Source of the DNA: JAHEKD01 sp965204695 | GTDB taxonomy: Bacteria > Pseudomonadota > Gammaproteobacteria > Arenicellales > JAHEKD01 | Reading direction: 5' to 3' | NCBI GenBank assembly: GCA_965204695.1 | Contig: OZ242007.1 | Coordinates: forward strand, 3,286,001 to 3,350,000 | Length of the DNA stretch: 64,000 nucleotides | In this document: positions 51,537-59,020 of the stretch, in pieces | How the letters are laid out: the number at the start of each line of letters is the position of its first letter | How positions within the stretch are numbered: the first letter of the stretch is position 1 | Translations under genes and position numbers: made by a program | The notes under the pieces: generated by a model | What the model was told of the DNA's origin: nothing | Seen by the model: the letters and a program-made list of their open reading frames with translations, nothing else | Database searches by the model: none

Positions 51537-52435
51537 CTAGGTTTGTGCCAGATTTAGAGTTAGTTTCTGGTTAGGGTTACAGTTTCCCTTCAAGAAGGGC
51601 TGGAACGTAGTGTAAGCAATTCTTGAAGGGTTTGGCAAGATCGTTTCGGGTGCTGGTGGTCGATATCCTAGTGAACTATGCGGTCGAATCGTGTTGTAAT
51701 GGACTCGCCATCGTTCTATCAGAACCTGTGCTTCGGTTAGCGTATAAAACACCTCACGGTCCAGTAGTTCATCACGTAACTTGCCATTGAAGCTTTCATT
51801 GTAACCGTTCTCCCAGGGTGAACCGGGTTCAATAAATAACGTTTTGACCTGCATTTTAGTCAACCATTCACGCACAGCCTTGGCGGTGAATTCAGCACCA
51901 TTATCAGAGCGAATATGATCAGGAATTCCACGTGTCATGAATAACTGTTCAAACGCCTCTCGGTAATAATCGCCAGACATTCCCGAGTGTATTCATCAAT
52001 GATGGTTAACAGCCGATAAGCACGACCATCATCGGTACGATCTTGAACAAAATCATAGGCCCAGACATGATTCCTCCAACTCGGACGTAAGCGAACACAT
52101 GAACCGTCATTAAGCCATAGACGACCACTTTTGGGTTGTTTGCTCGGTACTTTCAGCCCCTCACGTCGCCAGATACGTTCAACTCGCTTATGATTAACAC
52201 ACCATCCCAGGTATAACTTGAGCAGTGCAGTAATACGTCGATATCCATAACGGCCAAACTCACTCGCCAATCGAATGATGTCGGCCGTGAGCGCTGCTTC
52301 ATCTTCTTTGATGATTCGTTCATAACGTTGGGTAGAACGGGGTTGACCGATCACTTTACAGGCACGTCGTTCGGAAACCGCTAACTGGTCCCGAACATGG
52401 TCAACACATAACCGGCGACGGTCAGGGCTTAATAC
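51537..52435 (-). pseudogene. IS3 transposase OrfB with frameshifting deletion
   Basis: DDE-type integrase domain protein of the IS3 element. From about 52435 the frame overlaps the end of orfA and reads SPDRRRLCVDH, then RACKVIGQPRSTQRY and the first catalytic Asp region VWAYDFVQDRTDDGRAYR. It ends prematurely after RECLAIITERRLNSYS with a TGA at about 51942. The second half, LFMTRGIPDHIRSDNGAEFT (second Asp) and WENGYNESFNGKLRDELL (catalytic Glu), is in another frame. About nine residues normally found between RRLNS and LF are missing, so a deletion not divisible by three is the likely cause. The product should be inactive. Confidence 0.82.
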
Positions 52436-52710
52436 TTTCCCGACAACGCTTCCTCTAGGATTAATTTATCCAACGTTAAATCAGACACCGCTTTGCGAAG
52501 ACGTGTATTTTCCTTCTCTAAATCCTTCATCTGACGAACCTGGTTTATTTGCATACCACCATACTGTTTACGCCAGCGGTAGTAGGTTTGTTCGGTAATG
52601 CCGCACTGACGGCAGCTCTCAGCAATGGTGTGACCTTGTGCATGATGAATTTCCACTTCACGCAGTGTTTTGATAATGGTCTCAGTTGGGACACGTTTAC
52701 CTTTAGGCAT
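52429..52710 (-). CDS. IS3 transposase OrfA
   Basis: 93 residues, the normal size for OrfA. The helix-turn-helix (about 8-45, TIAESCRQCGITEQTYYRW) binds the element's terminal repeats, and the leucine-zipper-like helix that follows (KDLEKENTRLRKAVSDLTLD, about 62-81) mediates oligomerisation. OrfA is normally fused to OrfB by -1 frameshifting near its end to make the active transposase. This copy appears intact. Confidence 0.93.
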   Translation of the reverse strand: MPKGKRVPTETIIKTLREVEIHHAQGHTIAESCRQCGITEQTYYRWRKQYGGMQINQVRQMKDLEKENTRLRKAVSDLTLDKLILEEALSGKY

Positions 52711-52789
52711 ATGTTGGCTCCTTTAAGCTAAATAGTAAACCAAATCCTATCTCATTAACTGGTGTAACTTTCCGGGGCTAGATCACCAG

Positions 52790-53060
52790 CGTTAGCAATT
52801 TTCCAGGCCAGAAACAATAAATATCCAATCCCCACGACTTTTATTAGTTGGTGAATAATTGGATATTTTAGAAAAACGACACCGAGACCAAGCCCCAGAG
52901 CAGCAACCATTGCTGGAAAACCAATCATGATGCCAAACAGATGAGGAAGTGAATTTTTAATGCCGTGATTTAAGCCAGAAGTCATCAACATAATGTTGTT
53001 GGGACCGGGCGTTATTGAAGTCACCAGGCAGAAAGTTAATATGGATATGTAAACTTCCAA
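52790..53060 (-). pseudogene. LysE/RhtB family exporter, 5' part (disrupted by IS)
   Basis: N-terminal 90 codons of the exporter cut by the IS. The start is TTG at 53058-53060; a stop (TAG) lies two codons upstream in frame, and no ATG is available near the proper N-terminus. The segment SITPGPNNIMLMTSG near residue 16 is the hallmark of LysE/RhtB proteins, with membrane helices at about 5-25, 39-60 and 70-88. The native frame runs to ...WKIANAG before entering IS sequence. LysE proteins export amino acids such as lysine, homoserine or threonine. Confidence 0.9.
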
Positions 53061-53219
53061 GTTCTAATTATATAGATGAAATAAGTGCTATTTTGGTTGG
53101 ATTTGTTGTGGTTTCCCAATTAATTTATTTAATAATGTCATTTAACCGAACAAATAGTTTTCTCTATATTGATTTTGGATAAGGTATGATCGCGGTTTAT
53201 ATAATTCAATAGACTAACG

Positions 53220-54044
53220 ATGAATAAATTACCCGAGAACTGGCAACAGGCTGTTGTGAAAATCGCGGTCGAGGCAGGTGATAAGATCCTTGCTGTTTAC
53301 CAACAAGCATTTGATGTAGAGCGCAAAGAGGACGGATCACCATTAACCCAGGCGGATCAAGATTCTCATCATCATATTGTTGATGCGCTGGCTGAGTTAA
53401 CACCTGAAATACCTGTTGTTTCAGAGGAGTCTCACAAAGCTGACACTAAACCATGTGAAGCTGACTTGTATTGGCTAGTAGACCCATTGGATGGCACTAA
53501 GGAATTTATCAAACGAAATGGTGAATTCACGGTTAATATTGCTTTAATTGAAAATAACCGACCAGTTTGGGGGGTTGTGCAAGCACCAGTGATGGATTTG
53601 ATTTATTACGGTGGACCTGAGCACGGAGCTATTAAGCGAACAGCATCAGGAGAGGAAAAAATTGAAGCTAGAAAGCAATCAAGTTCCAACTGTACGCTCG
53701 TCGTAAGCCGTTCACATTTATCCGATAAAACCAAAGCATTGTTTGCTGCACTTGAAGGGTCCGGCCATACCCTCGATACAGCGGCTAGCGGTAGTTCGTT
53801 AAAGTTTTGCATGATTGCTGATAGTCAAGCGGATTGTTATCCAAGATTAGGTTTAACTTCTGAATGGGACACCGCCGCAGCCGAAGCAGTTTTAAAAGGA
53901 GCAGGCGGGGAAGTTGTTCGGTTAAGTGATAATCAGGATTTAGACTACAATAAAACGGATATCCTCAACCCGGAATTCATGGCTTGCGGTAGGTTGAATG
54001 ATGAGACAAAAGCTGTGATTTTGGATTGGTATCAAACTAATTGA
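53220..54044 (+). CDS. cysQ: 3'(2'),5'-bisphosphate nucleotidase
   Basis: 274 residues. CysQ dephosphorylates PAP (and PAPS) to AMP, recycling the by-product of sulfate assimilation. It is a lithium-sensitive magnesium phosphatase of the inositol monophosphatase superfamily: metal ligands in PVVSEESH, the signature DPLDGTKEFIKRNGEFTVNI (about residues 89-108), and SEWDTAAAEAVLKGAGG near 217. The start ATG at 53220 has little recognisable ribosome site. It is monocistronic. Confidence 0.95.
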   Translation: MNKLPENWQQAVVKIAVEAGDKILAVYQQAFDVERKEDGSPLTQADQDSHHHIVDALAELTPEIPVVSEESHKADTKPCEADLYWLVDPLDGTKEFIKRNGEFTVNIALIENNRPVWGVVQAPVMDLIYYGGPEHGAIKRTASGEEKIEARKQSSSNCTLVVSRSHLSDKTKALFAALEGSGHTLDTAASGSSLKFCMIADSQADCYPRLGLTSEWDTAAAEAVLKGAGGEVVRLSDNQDLDYNKTDILNPEFMACGRLNDETKAVILDWYQTN

Positions 54045-54153
54045 TAATTTTTTGCTGTGATTTAGTATTAATAATACTTAAGTAATGCTAATTAGCTTTT
54101 AAGACTATACTTGCTCTTGATACTAAAACGATTGTCAAATCGGGAATAGTAAA

Positions 54154-54594
54154 ATGATTAGATTAGTTTCAAATTCTGTAGCATTGTGCTTTGTAGTGAT
54201 CATGCTTGTTTATCTATCTCAACCTGTATTGGCGCTTGAGCCGCTTCCCGAAACTACTGAAAAGACAATAGTTCTGCCTGACGGCGAGCGTATTTGTGAC
54301 CTTTCTGGTGAATGGGATGCAATTTATAAGAGTAATAGAGGCAACAACAAAGATATAGTCAGTATTACCCAAGATGGAAGAGAATTTTTAGGCGTCAAAC
54401 TTAAGGGTAATCAAAATGTAGGTTCTGGCCAAAAAACAATAAAAGGAACACTTAAGTTGAATGGTTTTGAGAAATTTAAAGCTTATCATTCCACTCGAGG
54501 CTGGATAAATACTAGGTCAAAATTAAATGATACATGTAATCAAATAGATGTAAAAATCACAGGGGCGAGTATTAAATTAACCAGGGATCACTAA
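54154..54594 (+). CDS. Hypothetical exported protein
   Basis: 146 residues. A signal peptide (about 1-27, ending VLA) precedes a mature chain beginning LEPLPETTEKT. The mature domain has SGEWDAIYK, VSITQDGREFLGVKLKGN and IKGTLKLNGF, alternating short strands that suggest a small beta-sandwich or lipocalin-like fold, and two cysteines (CDLSGEWD and NDTCNQI) that could form a disulfide. I do not recognise the family. It stands alone, converging on a small membrane protein gene 1 bp away. Confidence 0.7.
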   Translation: MIRLVSNSVALCFVVIMLVYLSQPVLALEPLPETTEKTIVLPDGERICDLSGEWDAIYKSNRGNNKDIVSITQDGREFLGVKLKGNQNVGSGQKTIKGTLKLNGFEKFKAYHSTRGWINTRSKLNDTCNQIDVKITGASIKLTRDH

Positions 54595-54595
54595 A

Positions 54596-54847
54596 CTAAG
54601 CTTTGATCATTTTGATCAATTTTCGATACTGATATTTAAGCCGGGTCAACATACGTTTAGCCCAGGGGAAATCGATGGCTAACAGCATTAGTCCAAGTGG
54701 GATCATCCAGAAACCAATGATCGGCAAAAACCCAAAAAATCCCAAGATAATCAATAATATAGCTATAATTTGCCTAATGGTTGGCGGTAGAGCCTTGAGC
54801 TTGGCAAAATATTGATTAATAATCTGTTTGAACTTGTTTTGTTTCAT
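54596..54847 (-). CDS. Small PGPGW-like membrane protein
   Basis: 83 residues from the ATG at 54845-54847; the open frame upstream has a poor leader that overlaps the divergent dapF start and is unlikely to be translated. A strong double hydrophobic stretch (about 26-58) contains FGFLPIIGFWMIPLGLMLLAID, resembling the putative transmembrane PGPGW family of two-helix proteins. Both ends are strongly basic, so the ends probably face the cytoplasm. Function unknown. Confidence 0.7.
   Translation of the reverse strand: MKQNKFKQIINQYFAKLKALPPTIRQIIAILLIILGFFGFLPIIGFWMIPLGLMLLAIDFPWAKRMLTRLKYQYRKLIKMIKA
54603..54619 (+). terminator. Weak hairpin terminator between convergent genes
   Basis: TTGATCA and TGATCAA form a perfect 7-bp AT-rich stem with loop TTT, followed on the plus strand by TTTTC. 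It lies just after the exported hypothetical gene and inside the last codons of the convergent membrane protein gene. The stem is weak, so its role is uncertain. Confidence 0.3.
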
Positions 54848-54886
54848 TAATGAAGTCAATCCTACTTCTCGGATAGCGTAACAGAA

Positions 54887-55726
54887 ATGGCAGTAAAATT
54901 TACAAAAATGCATGGTCTTGGCAATGATTTTGTCATGTTCAATGCAGTCAGAGAACCAATCGATCTGACACCAGAATTAGCGCGAAAAATAGCTGATCGA
55001 CACACCGGTATAGGTTGCGATCAGCTTTTAATTATAGAACGCCCCACTGAGCAGGGAATTGATTTCAATTATCGGATTATTAATTACGACGGCAGTGAAG
55101 TCGGTCAATGTGGTAACGGTGCTCGTTGTCTGGCGCGTTTCGTTCATGAACAGGGATTAACAGATAAAGATGAGTTGACTGTAAAAACAATCACCACAAA
55201 ATTACAGCTAAAGCTTAACGAGATAGACAGTGTCACAGTTAATATGGGCATGCCGGAATTTGAACCGGCGGCTATTCCGTTCATCGCGGATGATCAACAA
55301 AGTGAATATTTAATTGAGGTAGGCGGCCAGGATGTCACGGCATCAGTATTAGCGTTAGGAAATCCCCATTGTGTCCAATTTGTTGATGACATTGACTCAG
55401 CACCAGTCAATATCCAGGGGCCTTTGATTGAGTCACATGAGCGTTTCCCGAATCGCACCAATGCTTGTTATGCTGAATTAGTTAACGAAAATTATATAAA
55501 AGCTCGCGTGTTTGAACGTGGCGTTGGTGAAACAATGGCCTGTGGCAGCGGGGCATGTGCGATAATGGTAGCTGCTCGTATGAAAAATAAAGTTGAACAA
55601 ACAGTAATCTTGGAGTTATTAGGCGGTAAACTAGGTATTAGCTGGCAAGGTGCTGGTCATGTGGTCGAGTTAACTGGTCCAGCCGTGACAGTTTTCGAAA
55701 GCGAATTGGATTTGGAGAATTTATGA
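54887..55726 (+). CDS. dapF: Diaminopimelate epimerase
   Basis: 279 residues, the standard length. DapF interconverts LL- and meso-diaminopimelate for lysine and peptidoglycan synthesis without a cofactor. The two catalytic cysteines are in QCGNGARCLARF (near residue 73) and GETMACGSGACA (near residue 217), each in the correct symmetric half. It starts 39 bp from the divergent small membrane protein gene. Its TGA overlaps the DUF484 ATG, part of the conserved dapF-DUF484-xerC run. Confidence 0.98.
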   Translation: MAVKFTKMHGLGNDFVMFNAVREPIDLTPELARKIADRHTGIGCDQLLIIERPTEQGIDFNYRIINYDGSEVGQCGNGARCLARFVHEQGLTDKDELTVKTITTKLQLKLNEIDSVTVNMGMPEFEPAAIPFIADDQQSEYLIEVGGQDVTASVLALGNPHCVQFVDDIDSAPVNIQGPLIESHERFPNRTNACYAELVNENYIKARVFERGVGETMACGSGACAIMVAARMKNKVEQTVILELLGGKLGISWQGAGHVVELTGPAVTVFESELDLENL

Positions 55727-56400
55727 GTCAAGAACAAAATACTGCAGAAAAAATCACCAAACTCACCGCTGAGCAAGTGGCAGAATATTTGCGTATCAAT
55801 CCGGAATTCTTTGAAAGCAATCTTGATTTGTTGGCCGTAATCCAAATTCCACATATTACCGGTGAAGGCACAACGTCTCTGATCGAGCGGCAGGTACAAG
55901 TATTGAGAGAACAAAGCGAAACTTACAAAGATCAGCTTAAAACTTTCGCAGTGCTGGCTAGTGAGAACGAGGAGCTGTGGTTCAGAATCAAGGACTTGGC
56001 TGTGATGTTACTAAAACGTCCTGACAGAGACAGCTTGGCTGAGGAAATCGAAGATTGGTTGAAGCAACAATATAATCTTTCCGGCGTCGTCATCAGCCAA
56101 GCTGACCGATCCGGATTAATAAAAAAGTATCAATCAGATCAACTTGTTTATAAAGCAATAGAGAGCAATGAAATCCAGTGTGGTAGCAGCTTCTCTGTAG
56201 AATTATTGGAACTGTTATTTGGTAAAGATGCGGACAAGGTTAAGTCCAGTGCTTTAATTCCATTAATTAGTGAACAAAAGCAGGTTCATGGGCTGTTGGC
56301 CCTTGGCTCAGAAAATACTGAACGTTTTAGCGCCGAGCAATCGACAGCTTATCTCGATTGTTTAAGCCAAATTGTCAGCCAGGCGTTACTATCGGCCTGA
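55723..56400 (+). CDS. DUF484 family protein
   Basis: 225 residues. The N-terminal segment EQVAEYLRINPEFFESNLDL is the DUF484 signature, followed by SLIERQVQVLREQ and a coiled-coil helix, then a GAF-like domain (about 115-220). Its position between dapF and xerC is conserved across Gammaproteobacteria (YigA in E. coli). No enzymatic residues are apparent. Function is unknown. Confidence 0.92.
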   Translation: MSQEQNTAEKITKLTAEQVAEYLRINPEFFESNLDLLAVIQIPHITGEGTTSLIERQVQVLREQSETYKDQLKTFAVLASENEELWFRIKDLAVMLLKRPDRDSLAEEIEDWLKQQYNLSGVVISQADRSGLIKKYQSDQLVYKAIESNEIQCGSSFSVELLELLFGKDADKVKSSALIPLISEQKQVHGLLALGSENTERFSAEQSTAYLDCLSQIVSQALLSA

Positions 56401-56409
56401 ACTGGAGTT

Positions 56410-57324
56410 GTGCCAGATAATCAAATCATCGATTCATTCGTTAATCATTTAAGCTCTGAACGCCGTTTATCGCCACATACAGTCGCAGCTTACACTCGTG
56501 ACTTAAACAAACTCAAAGAATTTTGTGTTAAGCGTGGACTTGATTCCTGGGCTCAGCTCAATCATGATTTGGCCCGATTGTTTGCAATGTCATTAAATTC
56601 GACCGGCTTGAATGGTCGCAGCATTCAGCGAATTCTTTCATCTTGCCGGACTTTTTATAATTATTTACTCAGAGAAAACATTGTCGAACAATATAACCCA
56701 TTTGAAGGAGTCAAAGCCCCAAAATCCGGTCGCAAACTTCCAGATACCCTCGACCCGGATGCAATTTTAGAATTGTTGGAAACTAAAGCTGATAGCCCCT
56801 TATTGGCTAGAGATTTGGCCATAATCGAATTATTTTATTCGTCGGGATTAAGGTTGGCAGAGTTGGTTAGTTTGGATATTGACGATGTCGATGAAAAAGA
56901 AAACTCTGTGCGGGTGATCGGCAAAGGCAATAAAGAACGGGTTGTACCGGTTGGCAATTTTGCCACTAAGGCGATTAACAAGTGGATAACATTTCGTACC
57001 GGTCTGGCCAAGATCAATGAAAAGGCGCTTTTCGTCAGTAATAATGGTAAGCGAATCAGTAGGCGGACAGTTCAACAGCGACTTGCTGATTGGGCTAAAA
57101 AAACGGGTATTGGTCGTAATCTACATCCACATTTGCTGCGTCATTCCTTTGCTTCACATATGTTGGAGTCCAGTGGTGATTTGCGTGCTGTACAGGAAAT
57201 GCTCGGCCATGCTAATTTGTCCACAACTCAGATTTACACCCATCTGGATTTTCAGCATTTAAGCAAAGTCTATGATGCAGCGCATCCACGTGCAAAAAAG
57301 AAAAGTGCCGATCAAACTGATTAA
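56410..57324 (+). CDS. xerC: Site-specific tyrosine recombinase XerC
   Basis: 304 residues, start GTG at 56410-56412, 9 bp after the DUF484 stop. XerC with XerD resolves chromosome dimers at dif. An N-terminal SAM-like core-binding domain (about 1-90) precedes the catalytic domain with all six key residues: R in SSGLRLAELV (near 150), K in GKGNKERVVPV (near 174), HLLRHSFASHML (near 246), GHANLSTTQIYTHL with the H and the nucleophile Y (near 270-284). A stand-alone xerC in the dapF context is housekeeping, not a phage integrase. Confidence 0.97.
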   Translation: MPDNQIIDSFVNHLSSERRLSPHTVAAYTRDLNKLKEFCVKRGLDSWAQLNHDLARLFAMSLNSTGLNGRSIQRILSSCRTFYNYLLRENIVEQYNPFEGVKAPKSGRKLPDTLDPDAILELLETKADSPLLARDLAIIELFYSSGLRLAELVSLDIDDVDEKENSVRVIGKGNKERVVPVGNFATKAINKWITFRTGLAKINEKALFVSNNGKRISRRTVQQRLADWAKKTGIGRNLHPHLLRHSFASHMLESSGDLRAVQEMLGHANLSTTQIYTHLDFQHLSKVYDAAHPRAKKKSADQTD

Positions 57325-58207
57325 TCGCCTGCCTGATTGCGAACGTTCAATTGCTGTTTTAAACGGTGAAGTTCGTTTTATAGACTCAACATGGCAAGCT
57401 AAACTAGCTAATTTTGGCTTGAGCGAAAGTGCAGATTGGTCAAAGTTGGTTCCCGGTCAAGCTGTGTCAGAATCAGAGATCACTAACTGTTTTAAAGTTG
57501 AACTCGCTGACAGGCGTTGTTTTTTCTTTAAACGTTATACCTATCCAGCCTCCAAGCAAAAGCGCTATTGGATGCGTCCCAGCAAAGCCCAGGTTGAAGT
57601 ATTCGGCTATGCGCAGCTTAAAAAATTAGGCATCTCAACGTTAAATGTAATTGCCTTTGGAGAAAAACGTTCTTTTGGCAAATTAGTTGCAGCCTATATC
57701 ATCACAGAGGGCATTCACAACAGCATGGACTTGCAGCAATTCGCCCGAGAAGTTTGGTTTGATTTGCCCAAAAGTGAACGCTCAGAAATTTATTTAAATC
57801 TGCGTAATCAAATCTTTGATCAACTGAATAAAGCCCATAGAGCCAGATTTTTTCATCAGGATTTACATTGGCGTAATATATTAGTGACTAAAGAAAACGG
57901 GGAATTTAAAACTATATGGATTGATTGTCCCAGAGCGGTTTATCGCAAACTTTCCATTAACACCAAGCACGGTCAAATGGTTGATCTGTCTTGTTTGGCA
58001 CGTCGCAGTTTAGATTATCTTTCCCGTAGCGAACGCTATCGAGCCTTGTCAGCCTACCTGAAGATAAATAATCTGGGTTGGGCGAATAGAGCCTTATTCA
58101 AAGAAATTCAGGCGCATCATATTCGTTCACCAAATCCACCAAAGTCATTGAATATTGAAGGTAGGCATAAGCAGTTTAAGCCGGATGTCGATTCGGCATT
58201 GGATTAA
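57272..58207 (+). CDS. Lipopolysaccharide kinase InaA family protein
   Basis: 311 codons from the first ATG at 57272, overlapping the end of xerC by 53 bp; a GTG at 57305, with a 20-bp overlap, is a plausible true start. The fold is that of the small kinase-like LPS kinases (InaA, KdkA, WaaP group), which phosphorylate the Kdo-heptose core. Motifs are FFFKRYTYP for the ATP-binding lysine, the catalytic loop FFHQDLHWRNILV (near residue 195) and IWIDCPRAVYRK, where the metal-binding Asp lies. No LPS cluster is nearby except waaA at 41.5 kb. Confidence 0.85.
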   Translation: MMQRIHVQKRKVPIKLINRLPDCERSIAVLNGEVRFIDSTWQAKLANFGLSESADWSKLVPGQAVSESEITNCFKVELADRRCFFFKRYTYPASKQKRYWMRPSKAQVEVFGYAQLKKLGISTLNVIAFGEKRSFGKLVAAYIITEGIHNSMDLQQFAREVWFDLPKSERSEIYLNLRNQIFDQLNKAHRARFFHQDLHWRNILVTKENGEFKTIWIDCPRAVYRKLSINTKHGQMVDLSCLARRSLDYLSRSERYRALSAYLKINNLGWANRALFKEIQAHHIRSPNPPKSLNIEGRHKQFKPDVDSALD

Positions 58208-58229
58208 GTTGTGTATGCTGTTGTGTATG
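58208..58229. promoter_or_regulatory. Tandem 12-bp direct repeats, candidate RHH operator
   Basis: GTTGTGTATG occurs at 58208-58217 and again at 58220-58229, a 12-bp period, followed by the palindrome TGTACA. This lies directly upstream of the RHH-protein gene. Ribbon-helix-helix repressors commonly bind tandem short repeats in their own promoters, so this is a candidate autoregulatory site. Confidence 0.5.
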
Positions 58230-58269
58230 TGTACAATAACATTGCTATCAAAACCAGGAGCTTGTGAAC

Positions 58270-58545
58270 ATGGATGTTGCAACATCAGTAATGTTATTTC
58301 GTAAACAATATTTAGTCTCTGCTGAAAACGTTACCAAACTGGAAACCTTGTCTAAGGCTCAGGGTACTTCTGCTGCTGAAATCGTCAGAAAAGCAATTGA
58401 TGCTTATGATCCAGATAGTTTCGATGAAATCAGTGAAAATGAACTTGCTTCGCTGGTATCAGAACGTTTAAAAGAGGCAATAAAGGATACCCAGATTACT
58501 CGCAGAAGGTTAACTAGGGCGCTGAAAAAATTGGAGGCGAACTGA
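58270..58545 (+). CDS. Ribbon-helix-helix DNA-binding protein
   Basis: 91 residues from the ATG at 58270 (GGAG 9 bp upstream); a GTG at 58264 is too close to that site. The N-terminal half fits an RHH/CopG-like fold: a beta strand (FRKQYLVS), then helix A (AENVTKLETLSKAQG), a turn and helix B (TSAAEIVRKAIDAYDP). The C-terminal half (about 48-91) is an acidic helix then a strongly basic end. It is translationally coupled, with the TGA overlapping the ATG of a small coiled-coil gene. It could be an antitoxin or a plain repressor. Confidence 0.72.
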   Translation: MDVATSVMLFRKQYLVSAENVTKLETLSKAQGTSAAEIVRKAIDAYDPDSFDEISENELASLVSERLKEAIKDTQITRRRLTRALKKLEAN

Positions 58546-58724
58546 TGCCTGCTTGGAGAGATTTATTGGTAGATACGCTTAAGTTAACAGATGAAGTTAA
58601 ACGCCTTAATCATGATATCCAGCGGCTTGAAGAACATGTAGTCGATGTTGATAAGCGTGTTGTAAGGCTGGAAACCATGGTTGAGATATTAAATCTCAAT
58701 AAGCGGCTTCAAAGCAAGCAATAA
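58545..58724 (+). CDS. Small coiled-coil protein paired with the RHH gene
   Basis: 59 residues, too short for common gene-length cutoffs but well supported: its ATG overlaps the RHH stop (TGATG) with GGAGG 6 bp upstream of the overlap. After MPAWRDLLVDTLKL the rest is one amphipathic helix with a heptad pattern (VKRLNHDIQRLEEHVVDVD then KRVVRLETMVEILNLN), predicted to form a parallel coiled coil. There is no signal or membrane helix. I do not recognise the family. Confidence 0.75.
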   Translation: MPAWRDLLVDTLKLTDEVKRLNHDIQRLEEHVVDVDKRVVRLETMVEILNLNKRLQSKQ

Positions 58725-58759
58725 TCGTTTAAATTTAGTTTTAATTCTTAGGAGTGAAC

Positions 58760-59020
58760 ATGGATATATCAGTTGAACTGACTTTAATGCCCTTAAGCGA
58801 TGATTTTGAACAACCCATTAAAGATTTTATCAAAAGGCTGCGTCAATCTCCTTTTGTGGTTATGGAAAATCCTTTAAGCACCCAAGTCTATGGCGAATAC
58901 AACGCAGTAATGAATTTCCTCAGTGCTGAAATAGAAACAGCTTTTGCCAATCAGGATCATATCGTTGTTAACCTGAAAGTGGTTAAAAGTGATCGAAGTG
59001 GCTATGAACCAAGTTTTTGA
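58760..59020 (+). CDS. Thiamine-binding protein (MTH1187/YkoF-like)
   Basis: 86 residues from the ATG at 58760 (AGGAG 5 bp upstream); a GTG at 58754 lies inside that site. The small ferredoxin-like fold of this family is suggested by VELTLMPL, the helix FEQPIKDFIKRLRQS and the segment MENPLSTQVYGEYNAVMNFL. Members bind thiamine or hydroxymethylpyrimidine. It overlaps the start of a PnuC-family transporter by 17 bp, consistent with a vitamin-uptake role. No TPP riboswitch is visible upstream. Confidence 0.7.
   Translation: MDISVELTLMPLSDDFEQPIKDFIKRLRQSPFVVMENPLSTQVYGEYNAVMNFLSAEIETAFANQDHIVVNLKVVKSDRSGYEPSF

Larger units (their letters stand above)
51526..52785 (-). mobile_element. IS3 family insertion sequence (IS407-like group), 1260 bp
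   Basis: The ends TGACCTGCCCCC (left, 51526) and, reading inward from 52785, TGATCTAGCCCC form imperfect terminal inverted repeats with 3 mismatches in 12. The ends and the 4-bp target duplication CCAG (51522-51525 and 52786-52789) match the IS407/IS51 type of IS3-family element. It carries orfA and an orfB on the minus strand in the usual -1 overlapping arrangement. It has inserted in a LysE-family exporter gene, same orientation. Confidence 0.93.

Noticed and set aside
56410..57324. Tyrosine recombinase as a mobile-element integrase
   Set aside because: The dapF-DUF484-xerC context and length identify it as housekeeping XerC; no attachment sites or phage genes are nearby.
58725..58759. TPP riboswitch before the thiamine-binding protein gene
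   Set aside because: Only about 35 bp separate the genes, too short for a TPP aptamer, and no conserved core is visible.
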